Assembly: GCF_016595155.1 (NCBI RefSeq)
Contig: NZ_JAENGP010000013.1
Location: forward strand, 1-64,000
DNA from: Advenella mandrilli
GTDB lineage: Bacteria; Pseudomonadota; Gammaproteobacteria; Burkholderiales; Burkholderiaceae_B
DNA length: 64,000 nt
Reading direction: 5' to 3'
A program made the translations under genes and the position numbers. Positions within the stretch are counted from its first letter, which is position 1. Every line of letters begins with the position of its first letter. The notes beneath the pieces were generated by a model. That model was not told the origin of the DNA, did not search any database, and was given only the letters and a program-made list of their open reading frames with translations. This document shows positions 8,263-17,510 of this stretch, one piece after another.

Positions 8263-8718
8263 TTAATCCCCGTAAAGTTTTTGGCGTTTTTCGCGTCTTT
8301 CCTGGGCTTCCAGTGAAAGGTTGGCGGTTGGGCGTGCCAACAGGCGACGCAGGCCAATGGGTTCTCCGGTTTCTTCGCACCAGCCGTATTCTTTGGATTC
8401 AATAAGCAGCAGGGATTGCTGCACTTTCTTTAGCAGCTTGCGCTCACGGTCACGGGTACGAAGCTCCAGGGCGTGCTCTTCCTCGATGGTGGCACGGTCT
8501 GCCGGATCAGGAACAAACTGGGTTTCGCGAAGGTTTTCTGTTGTGGCATCCGCGTTATTGAGGATGTCTGCTTCCAGTGTTTTGAGCCGTTCCTTGAAGA
8601 ACGCCAGTTGCTGCTCGTTCATGTAGTCCTCTTCTGGCATGGCGAGGAGCTGCTCTTCGGTTAATAACGGTTGTTCTGTGATTGTGTCGGTATTTTTAGC
8701 TGATTTAGTAGCCATCAA
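8263..8718 (-). CDS. dksA: RNA polymerase-binding regulator DksA (zinc-finger cysteines mostly replaced)
   Basis: A 151-residue DksA, which binds the RNA polymerase secondary channel and acts with ppGpp at rRNA and amino acid promoters. The coiled-coil tip residues are intact (DPADRA: Asp71, Asp74, Ala76, the E. coli numbering by coincidence). The C-terminal zinc-finger cysteines appear as Cys114, Thr117, Ser135 and Ala138, so this is the cysteine-poor type thought to work without zinc. That is fitting beside a zinc-homeostasis block. The gene has a 122-nt upstream gap to the COG0523 gene and could be cotranscribed with hslVU. Confidence 0.95.
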   Translation of the reverse strand: MMATKSAKNTDTITEQPLLTEEQLLAMPEEDYMNEQQLAFFKERLKTLEADILNNADATTENLRETQFVPDPADRATIEEEHALELRTRDRERKLLKKVQQSLLLIESKEYGWCEETGEPIGLRRLLARPTANLSLEAQERREKRQKLYGD

Positions 8719-8840
8719 ACACTCCGTTCAGTAGTACTGCTAATTAATCAAATCAATGAAGGCGTGTTCAGGAAGTATCAATTATTATATAAAGGATCGA
8801 GAACATGCCTTCACCGTGTGTTAAAAATTTACTACCAGCT

Positions 8841-9932
8841 TTAAGCAAGGCATTGCGTCAGGCCGTTGGTAAATACGTCTTTGGGCAATTTTCGACCAAT
8901 GAAAACCATTTTATTGTAAGGTTTTTCTTTGGGGCCCCAGAGTTTTCCGGGTTCTGCACCCATGAGCATGTGCACGCCCTGGAACAGCATTCTTTGTTTG
9001 ACGCCTTTCATATACAGGATGCCCTTGTAACGGTAAAGGTCGGGACCAAAAACCTGTACCACACCACTCAGGAATTCTTCCAGGCGTTGGGGATCGAAGG
9101 GTTTGTTGGAAGAAAACACAAAGGCACCGATTTCATCATCGTGATGGGCGTGATGGTGGTTATGTTCGTGATGGTGCTCATGATTGCAGTGTGCATCGCA
9201 CTCATGATCATGGCCATGATCGTGATGATGGTCATGATGATCTGCTTGCTCGTCTTGCAGGAACTCCGGATCGATTTCCAGAATGCTGTTCAGGTTGAAG
9301 CCGGTGACATCGAGTATTTTGTCAAGATCGGCTTCACCAAAATGCACGGGCATGATTTGCGCGCGGGGATTCATGTGCAGCAGGCGATGTTTTAACGAGG
9401 CAAATTCTTCATCGCTGACCAGGTCTTTTTTGGAAATCAGGAGACGGTCTGCAAAACCCACCTGTTTCTGTGCTTCGGGTTGGGTATCCAGGGTTTGCAT
9501 GCCATGTTTGGCGTCTACGACCGTGATGACGGCATCAAGACGGTAGTATTCGGCAATGTCATCATCCATGAAAAAGGTCTGGCAGACCGGACCAGGATTG
9601 GCCACACCGGTGGTTTCAATAATCACGCGCTCGAAATTGAGCTCGTTGTTGATACGGCGGTTTTTAAGGTCTGTAAGCGTCTTGAGTAAATCACCGCGAA
9701 CCGTGCAGCAGACGCAGCCGTTGTTCAGTTCGATGATTTCTTCATCACTGTCCTGGACCAATAGCTCGTTGTCGATGCTTTCGGGCCCGAATTCGTTTTC
9801 GATGACAGCAATGCGCTTGCCGTGAAATTCGGTAAGGATTCGCTTGAGTAACGTGGTTTTTCCTGCACCAAGGAATCCGGTTAGAACGGTGACAGGAACC
9901 ATTTTATTGGCTTGAGCCTGGGTAACAGTCAT
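8841..9932 (-). CDS. COG0523 (CobW/YjiA/ZigA-like) GTPase, likely zinc metallochaperone
   Basis: A 363-residue G3E GTPase. Walker [10 protein letters not shown] is at residues 19-27, the metal-binding CxCC motif (Cys73, Cys75, Cys76 in [11 protein letters not shown]) and the [14 protein letters not shown] switch are present, and the guanine specificity motif is near ISKKDL. About residues 230-270 form a His/Asp-rich loop with around 20 His, a probable zinc reservoir. The C-terminal CobW_C domain is complete. It lies about 260 bp from zur on the same strand, which with znuCBA across the divergent region argues for zinc rather than cobalamin. No Zur-box-like sequence was recognised directly upstream. 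Confidence 0.88.
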   Translation of the reverse strand: MTVTQAQANKMVPVTVLTGFLGAGKTTLLKRILTEFHGKRIAVIENEFGPESIDNELLVQDSDEEIIELNNGCVCCTVRGDLLKTLTDLKNRRINNELNFERVIIETTGVANPGPVCQTFFMDDDIAEYYRLDAVITVVDAKHGMQTLDTQPEAQKQVGFADRLLISKKDLVSDEEFASLKHRLLHMNPRAQIMPVHFGEADLDKILDVTGFNLNSILEIDPEFLQDEQADHHDHHHDHGHDHECDAHCNHEHHHEHNHHHAHHDDEIGAFVFSSNKPFDPQRLEEFLSGVVQVFGPDLYRYKGILYMKGVKQRMLFQGVHMLMGAEPGKLWGPKEKPYNKMVFIGRKLPKDVFTNGLTQCLA

Positions 9933-10192
9933 AATTTTGCTTCTTAACTAACATCGCAGGCAGACTTTGCTGCATGGCGAGAATTTTTAATATAATCGGG
10001 CAATTACATCACAGCTTTCATTATCTGGCAAACAGATATCAGTGTCTTTACAAAAAATTGAATCAATTTAGATATAAACCCTAATGCTGCCAGTACAACC
10101 CAAGGAAAAAGCGTTTTTGTGATGCAACATCCCATGATGGGGGCATTAATGCAAAATGCAAGGCCTGGGCCGGATTTTGCGTATTGAATGTA

Positions 10193-10684
10193 TTAATGAT
10201 TGTCTTTGGATTGGTTTTTTGCCTTGCATTGTGCGCAGGTGGCCCTGATTTCCGTTTCGTTGGATGTTAAGGAAAAACCGGTATTGGCAATCAGCTTTTT
10301 AAGCTGGCTACTGATTTCAGGCGCACTGATTTCAACGACTTTGCCACATTGTGTGCAAACCACCAGCAAATCGTGGTGATGGCTGTTGACATCGATACAG
10401 GCAGTCCAGGCGTTGACGGCATCAAGGCGGTGGATAAGCCCCTCTTCTTCAAGAAACTCAAGCGCACGATAAACGGTTGGTGGTTTGGATTTTGGGTGAA
10501 TGAGAAGCATGGCATCAAGAAGCTCATAGGCTTTAAGGCTACGGGACTCTTCAAGCATGAGCCTGAGTACCTGCTGGCGGATGGGCGTAAGCCGTTTGCC
10601 ACGAGACTCACAGAGCTGCTCGGCTTCAAGCAGTCGCTGGTCGACCGATTTATGCGAGTGAGAATGGGTATGAGTGGAATGCAT
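10193..10684 (-). CDS. zur: Fur-family zinc uptake regulator Zur
   Basis: A 163-residue Fur-family repressor. The winged helix covers about residues 20-95 (RLTPIRQQVLRLMLEE, KPPTVYRALEFLEEEGLIH). Metal-site histidines occur in SHHHDLLVVC, and the structural zinc pairs are CTQC and CAQC. The N-terminus is unusually His-rich (MHSTHTHSHSHK), as is the C-terminal DNH. Location divergent from znuCBA, with a Zur-box match between, and beside a COG0523 GTPase supports Zur rather than Fur. ATG start at 10684. Confidence 0.92.
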   Translation of the reverse strand: MHSTHTHSHSHKSVDQRLLEAEQLCESRGKRLTPIRQQVLRLMLEESRSLKAYELLDAMLLIHPKSKPPTVYRALEFLEEEGLIHRLDAVNAWTACIDVNSHHHDLLVVCTQCGKVVEISAPEISSQLKKLIANTGFSLTSNETEIRATCAQCKAKNQSKDNH

Positions 10685-10802
10685 GAACGTTTTTAATCGT
10701 AAAAATAATAAGTTGATACTTTAGGCCAATGTACCACGAAGCGAAAAAAGTATGTCGGCAAGCATAATTTTAATGACATTAGCCATTATTTTATGTTTTA
10801 AT

Positions 10803-10821
10803 ATGTTATATCATATCATTT
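10803..10821. promoter_or_regulatory. Probable Zur box upstream of the znu operon
   Basis: ATGTTATATCATATCATTT matches the E. coli-style Zur consensus half-sites ATGTTATA-N-TATAACATTT at 16-17 of 19 positions and is an imperfect dyad. It lies 41 nt before the ATG of the small membrane protein that opens the znu operon and 119 nt from the zur start, so it could control both directions. Consensus comparison is from memory. Confidence 0.7.
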
Positions 10822-10861
10822 GTTGATTTTTTTTACGTTTATTCAACTTTGCGCAACTGTC

Positions 10862-11059
10862 ATGCAAACCTCATTATCCAGCCGCCCTTCCGTTCCTGTC
10901 CATGCCGCTAAGCAGCGGATTCAGTCCCCGTTGCTCGATTCCGCATTGGCAAGGGTGATTCAGGTCGGGCTTTTTCTGGCGCTTATGTGGGCAGTCACCG
11001 CTTATGTCATGGGCTGGGTTCCAGGGGTCAGCACACTGGTTTCAGGTATGACCCTGTGA
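10862..11059 (+). CDS. Small membrane protein preceding znuC, unknown function
   Basis: A 65-residue protein: a polar, basic N-terminus of about 28 residues (MQTSLSSRPSVPVHAAKQR), then one transmembrane helix (VIQVGLFLALMWAVTAYVMGW) and a short hydrophobic tail ending GMTL. Its TGA stop overlaps the GTG start of znuC as GTGA, so translation of the two should be coupled; it is the first gene after the Zur box. I start it at the ATG at 10862; an upstream in-frame TTG would fall inside the Zur box. I do not recognise the family. It may be a regulatory or assembly subunit for the zinc transporter, but this is inference from position only. Confidence 0.68.
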   Translation: MQTSLSSRPSVPVHAAKQRIQSPLLDSALARVIQVGLFLALMWAVTAYVMGWVPGVSTLVSGMTL

Positions 11060-11766
11060 ATCCTGTTATCCGCCTGAATGATGTATCGCTCGGGTGGCGG
11101 GACAAACCGGTGCTCCAACATGTTTCGGGGCAGTTCAATCAAGGTACGCTTACTGCTATCCTGGGTGCGAACGGTGCCGGTAAATCCACGCTGGTTAAAG
11201 GTATCATCAATTTTCTCAAGCCAACTGCGGGCAGTATTGAAATTGCCCGGGCTTTTCGCAAGGAACTGACCTTGCTGCCCCAGCTTAGCGATCTGGATCG
11301 CAGCTTTCCCATTACTACCTACGAACTGGTCGCCATGGGCGCCTGGCGCCGGATTGGGCCTTGGCGACAATATGGCAAGGCAGAACGTATCCGTATCAGT
11401 CATGCGCTTGAAAAGGTGGGTTTGCAAGCCGTTGCCGACCAGCTGATTGGCAATCTCTCGGGCGGGCAGTTGCAACGGGCCCTGTTTGCCCGCTTAATGG
11501 TGCGTGACGCACAGGTATTGCTGCTTGATGAGCCTTTTGCCGCGGTTGATGAAGATACTTGTGAAGACTTGATGCGCATTATTTTGAACTGGCATGCCGA
11601 AGGGCGAACCATTATTGCCGTTTTGCACGATGTGGACAGGGTCAGGCAGTGTTTTCCCGAGACGCTTTTATTGGCCCGGCAAGTCGTGGCCTGGGGTAAA
11701 ACCGCTGATATCCTGACCGAAGAAAACCTGCAGCAGGCCCGTCGCCTGTCCCTGGGTGGTTTCTAA
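11056..11766 (+). CDS. znuC: Zinc ABC transporter ATP-binding protein ZnuC
   Basis: A 236-residue ATPase of the metal ABC importer family. Walker A GANGAGKS (residues 37-44), signature LSGGQLQRALFARL, Walker B VLLLDEPFAAVDE and switch His in AVLHDVDRV are complete. The start is the GTG at 11056, which overlaps the preceding small gene's stop (GTGA); the homologous region begins at NPVIRLNDV immediately after. An upstream GTG at 10987 would give an out-of-family extension over the small gene. Its stop abuts znuB (TAATG). With ZnuA and ZnuB it imports zinc under zinc limitation. Confidence 0.93.
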   Translation: MNPVIRLNDVSLGWRDKPVLQHVSGQFNQGTLTAILGANGAGKSTLVKGIINFLKPTAGSIEIARAFRKELTLLPQLSDLDRSFPITTYELVAMGAWRRIGPWRQYGKAERIRISHALEKVGLQAVADQLIGNLSGGQLQRALFARLMVRDAQVLLLDEPFAAVDEDTCEDLMRIILNWHAEGRTIIAVLHDVDRVRQCFPETLLLARQVVAWGKTADILTEENLQQARRLSLGGF

Positions 11767-12629
11767 TGGGCTTATACGATATTTTCCTGTCCCCATTTGT
11801 CGAGTTCGGATTCATGAGCCGGGCCCTGTTTGGTGCCATTTTCCTGGCTGTGGCAACCGGTCCACTAGGCGTGTTTCTTATTTTGCGGCGCATGAGCCTG
11901 GTGGCTGACTCTATGTCACATGCCATATTGCCCGGGGTGGCGGCAGGTTTCCTGATTGCCGGGGTTTCTTTAACGGCTATGTTGGTCGGAGGGATGTTAA
12001 CCGGTTTGCTGGTGGCCCTGCTGGCCGGTGTGGTGTCACGGCTTACCTCCCTCAAAGAAGACGCCAGTTTTGCCGCTTTTTATCTTATTTCCCTTGGGCT
12101 GGGTGTGGTGTTGCTGTCCCTCAAGGGGTCCAATATGGATTTGCTGCATGTGCTGTTCGGTTCCGTGCTGGGTCTTGATGATCAGGCTCTGCTGTTTATC
12201 ATGGTGATCAGCAGCCTGACTATCTTGGTTTTGTCTTTAATTTACCGGCCCTTGATTATCGAATGCCTTGATCCCGGTTTCCTGCGCTCAGAGGGTGGGG
12301 GCGGGTCGCTGGTTCACATGATGTTCCTGATCCTGCTGGTTGTGAACCTGGTGGCTGGTTTCCAGGTGCTGGGTACCTTGATGGTGGTGGGCATGATGAT
12401 GCTGCCGGCCGCCGCCGCCCGATTCTGTGGGCGCACGGTTGGCAGGCAGCTGGTGCTGGCCGCCGCCATTGGTGCCTTGTCAGCCTATGCCGGTTTGCTG
12501 GTTTCCTATCATTACAGTGTGCCGGCTTCATCCTCCATTATTCTGGTTGCCGGCCTGTTTTATATTTTGGGCTTGATGTTTGGCCGGCACGGTGGCGTTA
12601 TTCGCAGTCACATTCGTTTTTTTAATTAA
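11766..12629 (+). CDS. znuB: Zinc ABC transporter permease ZnuB
   Basis: A 287-residue inner membrane permease of the ABC-3 family with about eight hydrophobic helices. The RMSLVADSMSHAILPGVA segment, the coupling region of metal ABC permeases, and the late LMVVGMMMLPAAAAR segment are typical. The ATG overlaps the znuC stop by one base (TAATG). It is followed 15 nt later by znuA. Confidence 0.94.
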   Translation: MGLYDIFLSPFVEFGFMSRALFGAIFLAVATGPLGVFLILRRMSLVADSMSHAILPGVAAGFLIAGVSLTAMLVGGMLTGLLVALLAGVVSRLTSLKEDASFAAFYLISLGLGVVLLSLKGSNMDLLHVLFGSVLGLDDQALLFIMVISSLTILVLSLIYRPLIIECLDPGFLRSEGGGGSLVHMMFLILLVVNLVAGFQVLGTLMVVGMMMLPAAAARFCGRTVGRQLVLAAAIGALSAYAGLLVSYHYSVPASSSIILVAGLFYILGLMFGRHGGVIRSHIRFFN

Positions 12630-12644
12630 TAACAGGATCTATTC

Positions 12645-13628
<984 letters not shown>

Positions 13629-14582
13629 TTATTTTTTGCGTTTGGCTCTTGGGTGTGCCTGGTCATAGGCTTTGGCCAGGTGCTGGAAATCCAGCCGGGT
13701 ATAAATTTGCGTGGTGGATATATTCGCATGACCCAGCAGTTCCTGCACCGCACGCAAGTCCTGGGCCGATTGCAACAGGTGGCTGGCAAAACTGTGGCGT
13801 AATACATGCGGGTGGATCTGGCCGGGCACATCTGATAGCTGGGCAAATTTTTTCAGTTGCAGCTGAACGACCCGTGGCGAGATGCGTGCGCCGCGTTCCC
13901 CTAAAAAAAGGGCGTTTACATCGTTTTCAGGCGTGGCCGGTTTCAGCAGCGAAGGACGGGTCTGCAGCCATATTGAAATGGCTTCTTGTGCTTTCTTGCC
14001 CAATGGTGCCAACCGTATTTTATTACCTTTTCCCTTTACGGTTAATTCCTGTTCTGGCAAATTAAGCCAGCCGACCGACTCATAATTGTCTTTTTTAATG
14101 TAATGCGTGTCCAGTTGCACCAGTTCGGCCAGCCGCAGGCCGCTGGCGTAAAGCAGCTCGAACATGGCCTGGTCGCGCAGGTGGACCGGATCGTTTTGAA
14201 GGTTTCTGGCCGGATGATCCAGCAGAGCCTGGGTTTGCTCTACCGATAATGCTTTGGGCAGGCTTTTGGGCACCTTGGGGGTTTTGACATTTTTGGCTGG
14301 ATTAATGCTTAATTTGGCCAGTGGTACCCACCATGTATAGAAACCGCGCCAGGCGGACAGAATACGTGCCAGACTACGAGGGCTCATTTGGCTGGCATGC
14401 AGGCGGGCAATGGCGGTGCGGATTTGCGGGTGTGTGATGGTGGCCAGGTCGGTGTCGGGATGCAGCCTTGCCAGCTGTGCCAGGTCTCTTCGGTATGCCG
14501 CCAGGGTATGGGCCGAATAACGCTTGTTGGTGTGCAAGTACGCCAGCCATTGCTCCATGGCGGCAGGCAGGCAATGGCGCAT
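13629..14582 (-). CDS. xerC: Site-specific tyrosine recombinase XerC
   Basis: A 317-residue tyrosine recombinase that, with XerD, resolves chromosome dimers at dif. The N-terminal SAM-like DNA-binding domain (about 1-95) precedes the catalytic domain with Arg150 (ASGLRLAEL), Lys183 or 185 (TVKGKGNKIR), His259 and Arg262 (HPHVLRHSFASH), His285 and Tyr294 (GHANISTTQIYTRLD). The gene lies 1 nt after the DUF484 gene stop, the linkage dapF-DUF484-xerC seen widely in proteobacteria. Its stop abuts that of convergent znuA. Confidence 0.96.
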   Translation of the reverse strand: MRHCLPAAMEQWLAYLHTNKRYSAHTLAAYRRDLAQLARLHPDTDLATITHPQIRTAIARLHASQMSPRSLARILSAWRGFYTWWVPLAKLSINPAKNVKTPKVPKSLPKALSVEQTQALLDHPARNLQNDPVHLRDQAMFELLYASGLRLAELVQLDTHYIKKDNYESVGWLNLPEQELTVKGKGNKIRLAPLGKKAQEAISIWLQTRPSLLKPATPENDVNALFLGERGARISPRVVQLQLKKFAQLSDVPGQIHPHVLRHSFASHLLQSAQDLRAVQELLGHANISTTQIYTRLDFQHLAKAYDQAHPRAKRKK

Positions 14583-14583
14583 T

Positions 14584-15240
14584 TTATTTGATAAGGCGGC
14601 TTAGGCTGGCACTGGCTAGTTGCCCCAGTTTTTCCAGGAAAGCCGTACCCATGTCAGGGGTAAAGTGCTCTTCATGGCAAGAGCCAAAAACCAGCAGGCC
14701 AAATGTCCGGTCTTCTGTTCTCAGGGGGACAAGGGCCACCGAAGCGGGCTTTTCTTCAAGCCATTCATGGGCAGGCAGATAGCCCTCAGGACCACAATAA
14801 GGCTTTTCCAGTGAGTGGGCGTAAGCCTGCAGCCCGGCATCTTCATCAAGCTTGAGTTTTTTTGCCCGGAGCATGGGCAGATCCCACAGACGAAGGGATA
14901 CATCAAGCTGTTCAAAGGCCTGCTTCAGGCTGGCAATAATGCTGGCAGGCAAATTCTGGCTGTTTTTTTCGGCCAGCATCTGAGTGCACCAAAGTGTCAT
15001 GCTATTGCTGATGGAAGCGTTTGAGTCGGCATTGTGCATCAGTTCAGCCAGTTTCCACTCTAGTGCCTTGCTGCGCTTGCGCAGGGTCATGACTTGACGG
15101 GCACCTAAAGACAGGGTGCGGTCGGCATAAGGGTGCGGAATGGACAGGCTGGCAAACAGCTGGGCATGATCTTCAAAAAATGAGGGATTGTTTTTCAGGA
15201 AAATGGCCACTTCATCCGGCTCAAACGTTGTTTCTGACAT
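14584..15240 (-). CDS. DUF484 family protein
   Basis: A 218-residue GAF-like cytoplasmic protein of the DUF484 family, whose gene normally sits between dapF and xerC, as here. The N-terminal EVAIFLKNNPSFFEDHAQLFASLSIPHP is the family hallmark, followed by a basic helical linker (RQVMTLRKRSKALEWKLAELM) and a GAF-like domain. The ATG at 15240 gives a 4-nt gap to dapF; an in-frame ATG at 15252 inside the dapF stop region is possible. Biochemical role unknown. Confidence 0.88.
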   Translation of the reverse strand: MSETTFEPDEVAIFLKNNPSFFEDHAQLFASLSIPHPYADRTLSLGARQVMTLRKRSKALEWKLAELMHNADSNASISNSMTLWCTQMLAEKNSQNLPASIIASLKQAFEQLDVSLRLWDLPMLRAKKLKLDEDAGLQAYAHSLEKPYCGPEGYLPAHEWLEEKPASVALVPLRTEDRTFGLLVFGSCHEEHFTPDMGTAFLEKLGQLASASLSRLIK

Positions 15241-15244
15241 AGGT

Positions 15245-16129
15245 TTATTCATCCTGTAAGCAAAAGTCTTTAACCAGTTTATCAATATCAACCTGACCTG
15301 AAAACACGGTGGTGGCCGGGCCGGTCATTTGCAAGCGGGTACCATCCCATTCAACGGTTAATTGCCCCCCCCGGGTCTGGACGTTGACCGGTGAGTCAAG
15401 CAGGCCCCGGCGAATGCCGGTGGCAACGGCGGCACAAGCCCCGGTGCCGCAGGACAGGGTTTCACCTACGCCACGCTCGTAAACGCGCAGCCGAATCTGG
15501 TTGCGGTTGATAATCTGCATGAATCCGACATTGACGCGATTGCCAAAACGGGGGTGGGATTCGATGAGTGGCCCCTGTTCGGCAACGGGAGCGGTATCAA
15601 TATTGTCAACCAATAGCACTGCGTGCGGATTGGAAATGGCCAGCACTGACAGGGCCGCTGTGCCTGCATTGGGCAAGGGCAGGTTCCAGAGGGTTTCTTC
15701 ATGCGCCTGGCAGTGGCTTAAATCTTCTGCGTCAAAGGGCAGGGCAGCCGGGTCGAAACGGGTCAAACCCATGTCAACGGTAACGCTATTGTTTTCTTTT
15801 TCTTCAAGAATGATCAGGCCGGTGGCAATTTCTGCTTTGAGCGGGTTGCGACGGGATAAGCGTTGTTCGTGTATAAAACGCACAAAACAGCGGGCACCGT
15901 TGCCGCAATGCTCAACCTCGCTACCATCGGCATTGAAAATGCGATAGCGGAAGTCGGCTTCAGGGTGGGAAGGGTTTTCCACCAGCAGAATCTGGTCGGC
16001 ACCGATACCAAGCTGACGATGGGCCAGGGCGCGTGCCCGTTCAGGGGTCATTTCAATGGGCTGGCTAACGCCATCGATAACGATAAAGTCATTGCCCGCG
16101 CCATGCATTTTTGTAAATTGCCAAATCAT
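15245..16129 (-). CDS. dapF: Diaminopimelate epimerase
   Basis: A 294-residue enzyme that converts LL- to meso-diaminopimelate for lysine and peptidoglycan synthesis. The two catalytic cysteines lie in HCGNGARCF and LSCGTGACA, and the N-terminus FTKMHGAGNDFIVIDG is canonical. I chose the ATG at 16129, since five extra residues from 16144 (MHQAP) are not homologous. It heads the dapF-DUF484-xerC cluster and follows the acyltransferase gene by about 80 nt on the same strand. Confidence 0.96.
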   Translation of the reverse strand: MIWQFTKMHGAGNDFIVIDGVSQPIEMTPERARALAHRQLGIGADQILLVENPSHPEADFRYRIFNADGSEVEHCGNGARCFVRFIHEQRLSRRNPLKAEIATGLIILEEKENNSVTVDMGLTRFDPAALPFDAEDLSHCQAHEETLWNLPLPNAGTAALSVLAISNPHAVLLVDNIDTAPVAEQGPLIESHPRFGNRVNVGFMQIINRNQIRLRVYERGVGETLSCGTGACAAVATGIRRGLLDSPVNVQTRGGQLTVEWDGTRLQMTGPATTVFSGQVDIDKLVKDFCLQDE

Positions 16130-16207
16130 AGGTGCCTGATGCATAAAAAAACCAAACTCATTATGGACTGAAAATTCCTAGTGTGCGGCTTTGTTGCCGG
16201 GTCTGTT

Positions 16208-17098
16208 TCAATAAAATTTTTCCTCGCCGTCGGGGCGGGTCTTGAAACGGCGATGGACCCAGTAATACTGGCTGGGTTCTTGCAAGATCCATTGCTCAAG
16301 TAAATGGTTGATGCGGGTGGTTGCCGCCTCGATGCTTTGTTCTCCGGGAAAATCTTTTAAGGGGGGCAGTACCTGGATATGATAGTGGCCGGTTGCCGGA
16401 TCCCAGCGGCTGACAATGGGCACTACCGCCGCCTGCCAGGATTTGGCAATTTGTGCCGTGGTGGGCAGGGTGGCAGCGGGAATATTGAAAAACGGCACGA
16501 AAATGGAACCCTTGCGGCCAAAATCCATGTCGGGCAGGTAATAAACCGGCGTGCCTTCTTTCAGGTGGCGCAGCATGCCACGCACTCCTTCTTTGCGGCT
16601 GATCAGGTGGATCTCGTTGAAGCGGCCGCGCCCTTCACGAACAATATCGTCAATGTCCGGGTCGTGCTGCGGTGTATACATGGTAGCCGCTTTTTTCAGG
16701 GACATGGAAAGGCGGGTGGCAGCGGCATCAAGCGGTACAAAATGGGGGGCCAGCATCAGGATGGGACGTTTTTCCGCTAGGAGTTGTTCTATGTGTTCAA
16801 AGCCCTGCATATGGATGGTTGCCCGGATGTTTTCCGGTGAGCCGAACCAGAACAGGCCGCGATCGACAATGGATTGGGCTAGGACGCGGAAGTGCTCTTT
16901 TTGCCATTGTTGGCGCTGCCGGGCTGAGGCGTCGGGGAAACACAGTTCCAGGTTTTTGCGGACAATAGCGGCCCTGCGCTTCATGATAAGGGGTGACAGG
17001 GCACTGAGTAGCCAGCCAAGTTGCTGGCGTCTCTTGTGTGAAGTATTGCCAAACCAGCTGAAGATGGCATCAAGGAGTTTTCTTTTGGTGGATTTCAT
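16208..17098 (-). CDS. LpxL/HtrB-family lipid A acyltransferase
   Basis: A 296-residue inner membrane acyltransferase that adds a secondary acyl chain to lipid A precursor. The HX4D catalytic motif is in LAPHFVPLDAAATRL, and the later VPFFNIPAATLPTTAQIA and QYYWVHRRFKTRPDGE motifs are typical of LpxL/LpxM proteins. A hydrophobic N-terminus (LGWLLSALSPLI) anchors it. I use the ATG at 17098 (MKSTKRKLLDA) rather than an upstream one. Only one such gene is present here. Which acyl chain and position it uses cannot be read from sequence. Confidence 0.92.
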   Translation of the reverse strand: MKSTKRKLLDAIFSWFGNTSHKRRQQLGWLLSALSPLIMKRRAAIVRKNLELCFPDASARQRQQWQKEHFRVLAQSIVDRGLFWFGSPENIRATIHMQGFEHIEQLLAEKRPILMLAPHFVPLDAAATRLSMSLKKAATMYTPQHDPDIDDIVREGRGRFNEIHLISRKEGVRGMLRHLKEGTPVYYLPDMDFGRKGSIFVPFFNIPAATLPTTAQIAKSWQAAVVPIVSRWDPATGHYHIQVLPPLKDFPGEQSIEAATTRINHLLEQWILQEPSQYYWVHRRFKTRPDGEEKFY

Positions 17099-17399
17099 GC
17101 AATTGGAAAAAAGGCGATATAAACGCAAAGAACCATAAACAAGCAAGGTTTCAATATGGTTTTAATAAAAAACAATTTAACACATGCTGCAATTGGATGG
17201 AAAGGCGAGGGCCCTGAAACGGGAACCGGAGATGGACAACGGACATGCCCGGGACCGTCTTGGGCCGTTTTTAAACTATTTGCAAAAAATCTGTTAAGTA
17301 AATAGGGGCTTTGCTTGGAAAAATTTATAAATGTTTTAAAATGACCGGCAGTCGCTGAGTTAACCGACAACTTGCGGGGCGACATGGACTGGTTTCATA

Positions 17400-17510
17400 A
17401 AACACCGCTAAAGCGTCGCGCCTTTTGTTATTTCATCTGAAATAAGGGTGCTACGCGTTCTTACTTCCAAAACGTCGGAGTTTCTGACATTAATAAAAGG
17501 ACGCTGTTAA
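17400..17510 (+). promoter_or_regulatory. Structured 5' leader of metK, type not recognised
   Basis: The 412 bp between the lipid A acyltransferase start and metK hold no gene I can support. The final 110 nt contain two hairpins: TTATTTCA-TC-TGAAATAA at 17428-17445, and a 6-bp stem around GTCGGA/TCTGAC at about 17477-17491, just before the ribosome binding site AAAAGGA. Flanking C/G-rich segments could extend the first. A SAM-responsive leader would make sense, but it does not match a riboswitch class I can name. Confidence 0.35.

Noticed and set aside
8805-9395. Plus-strand open frame rich in Met, Val and Ile opposite the COG0523 gene
   Set aside because: It is the complement of the His-rich loop of the GTPase (CAT/ATG symmetry) and has no family resemblance.
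9933-10192. A small gene or RNA in the 260-bp gap between the COG0523 gene and zur
   Set aside because: No frame with ribosome binding site, no clear hairpin with T tract and no Zur-box match was found.
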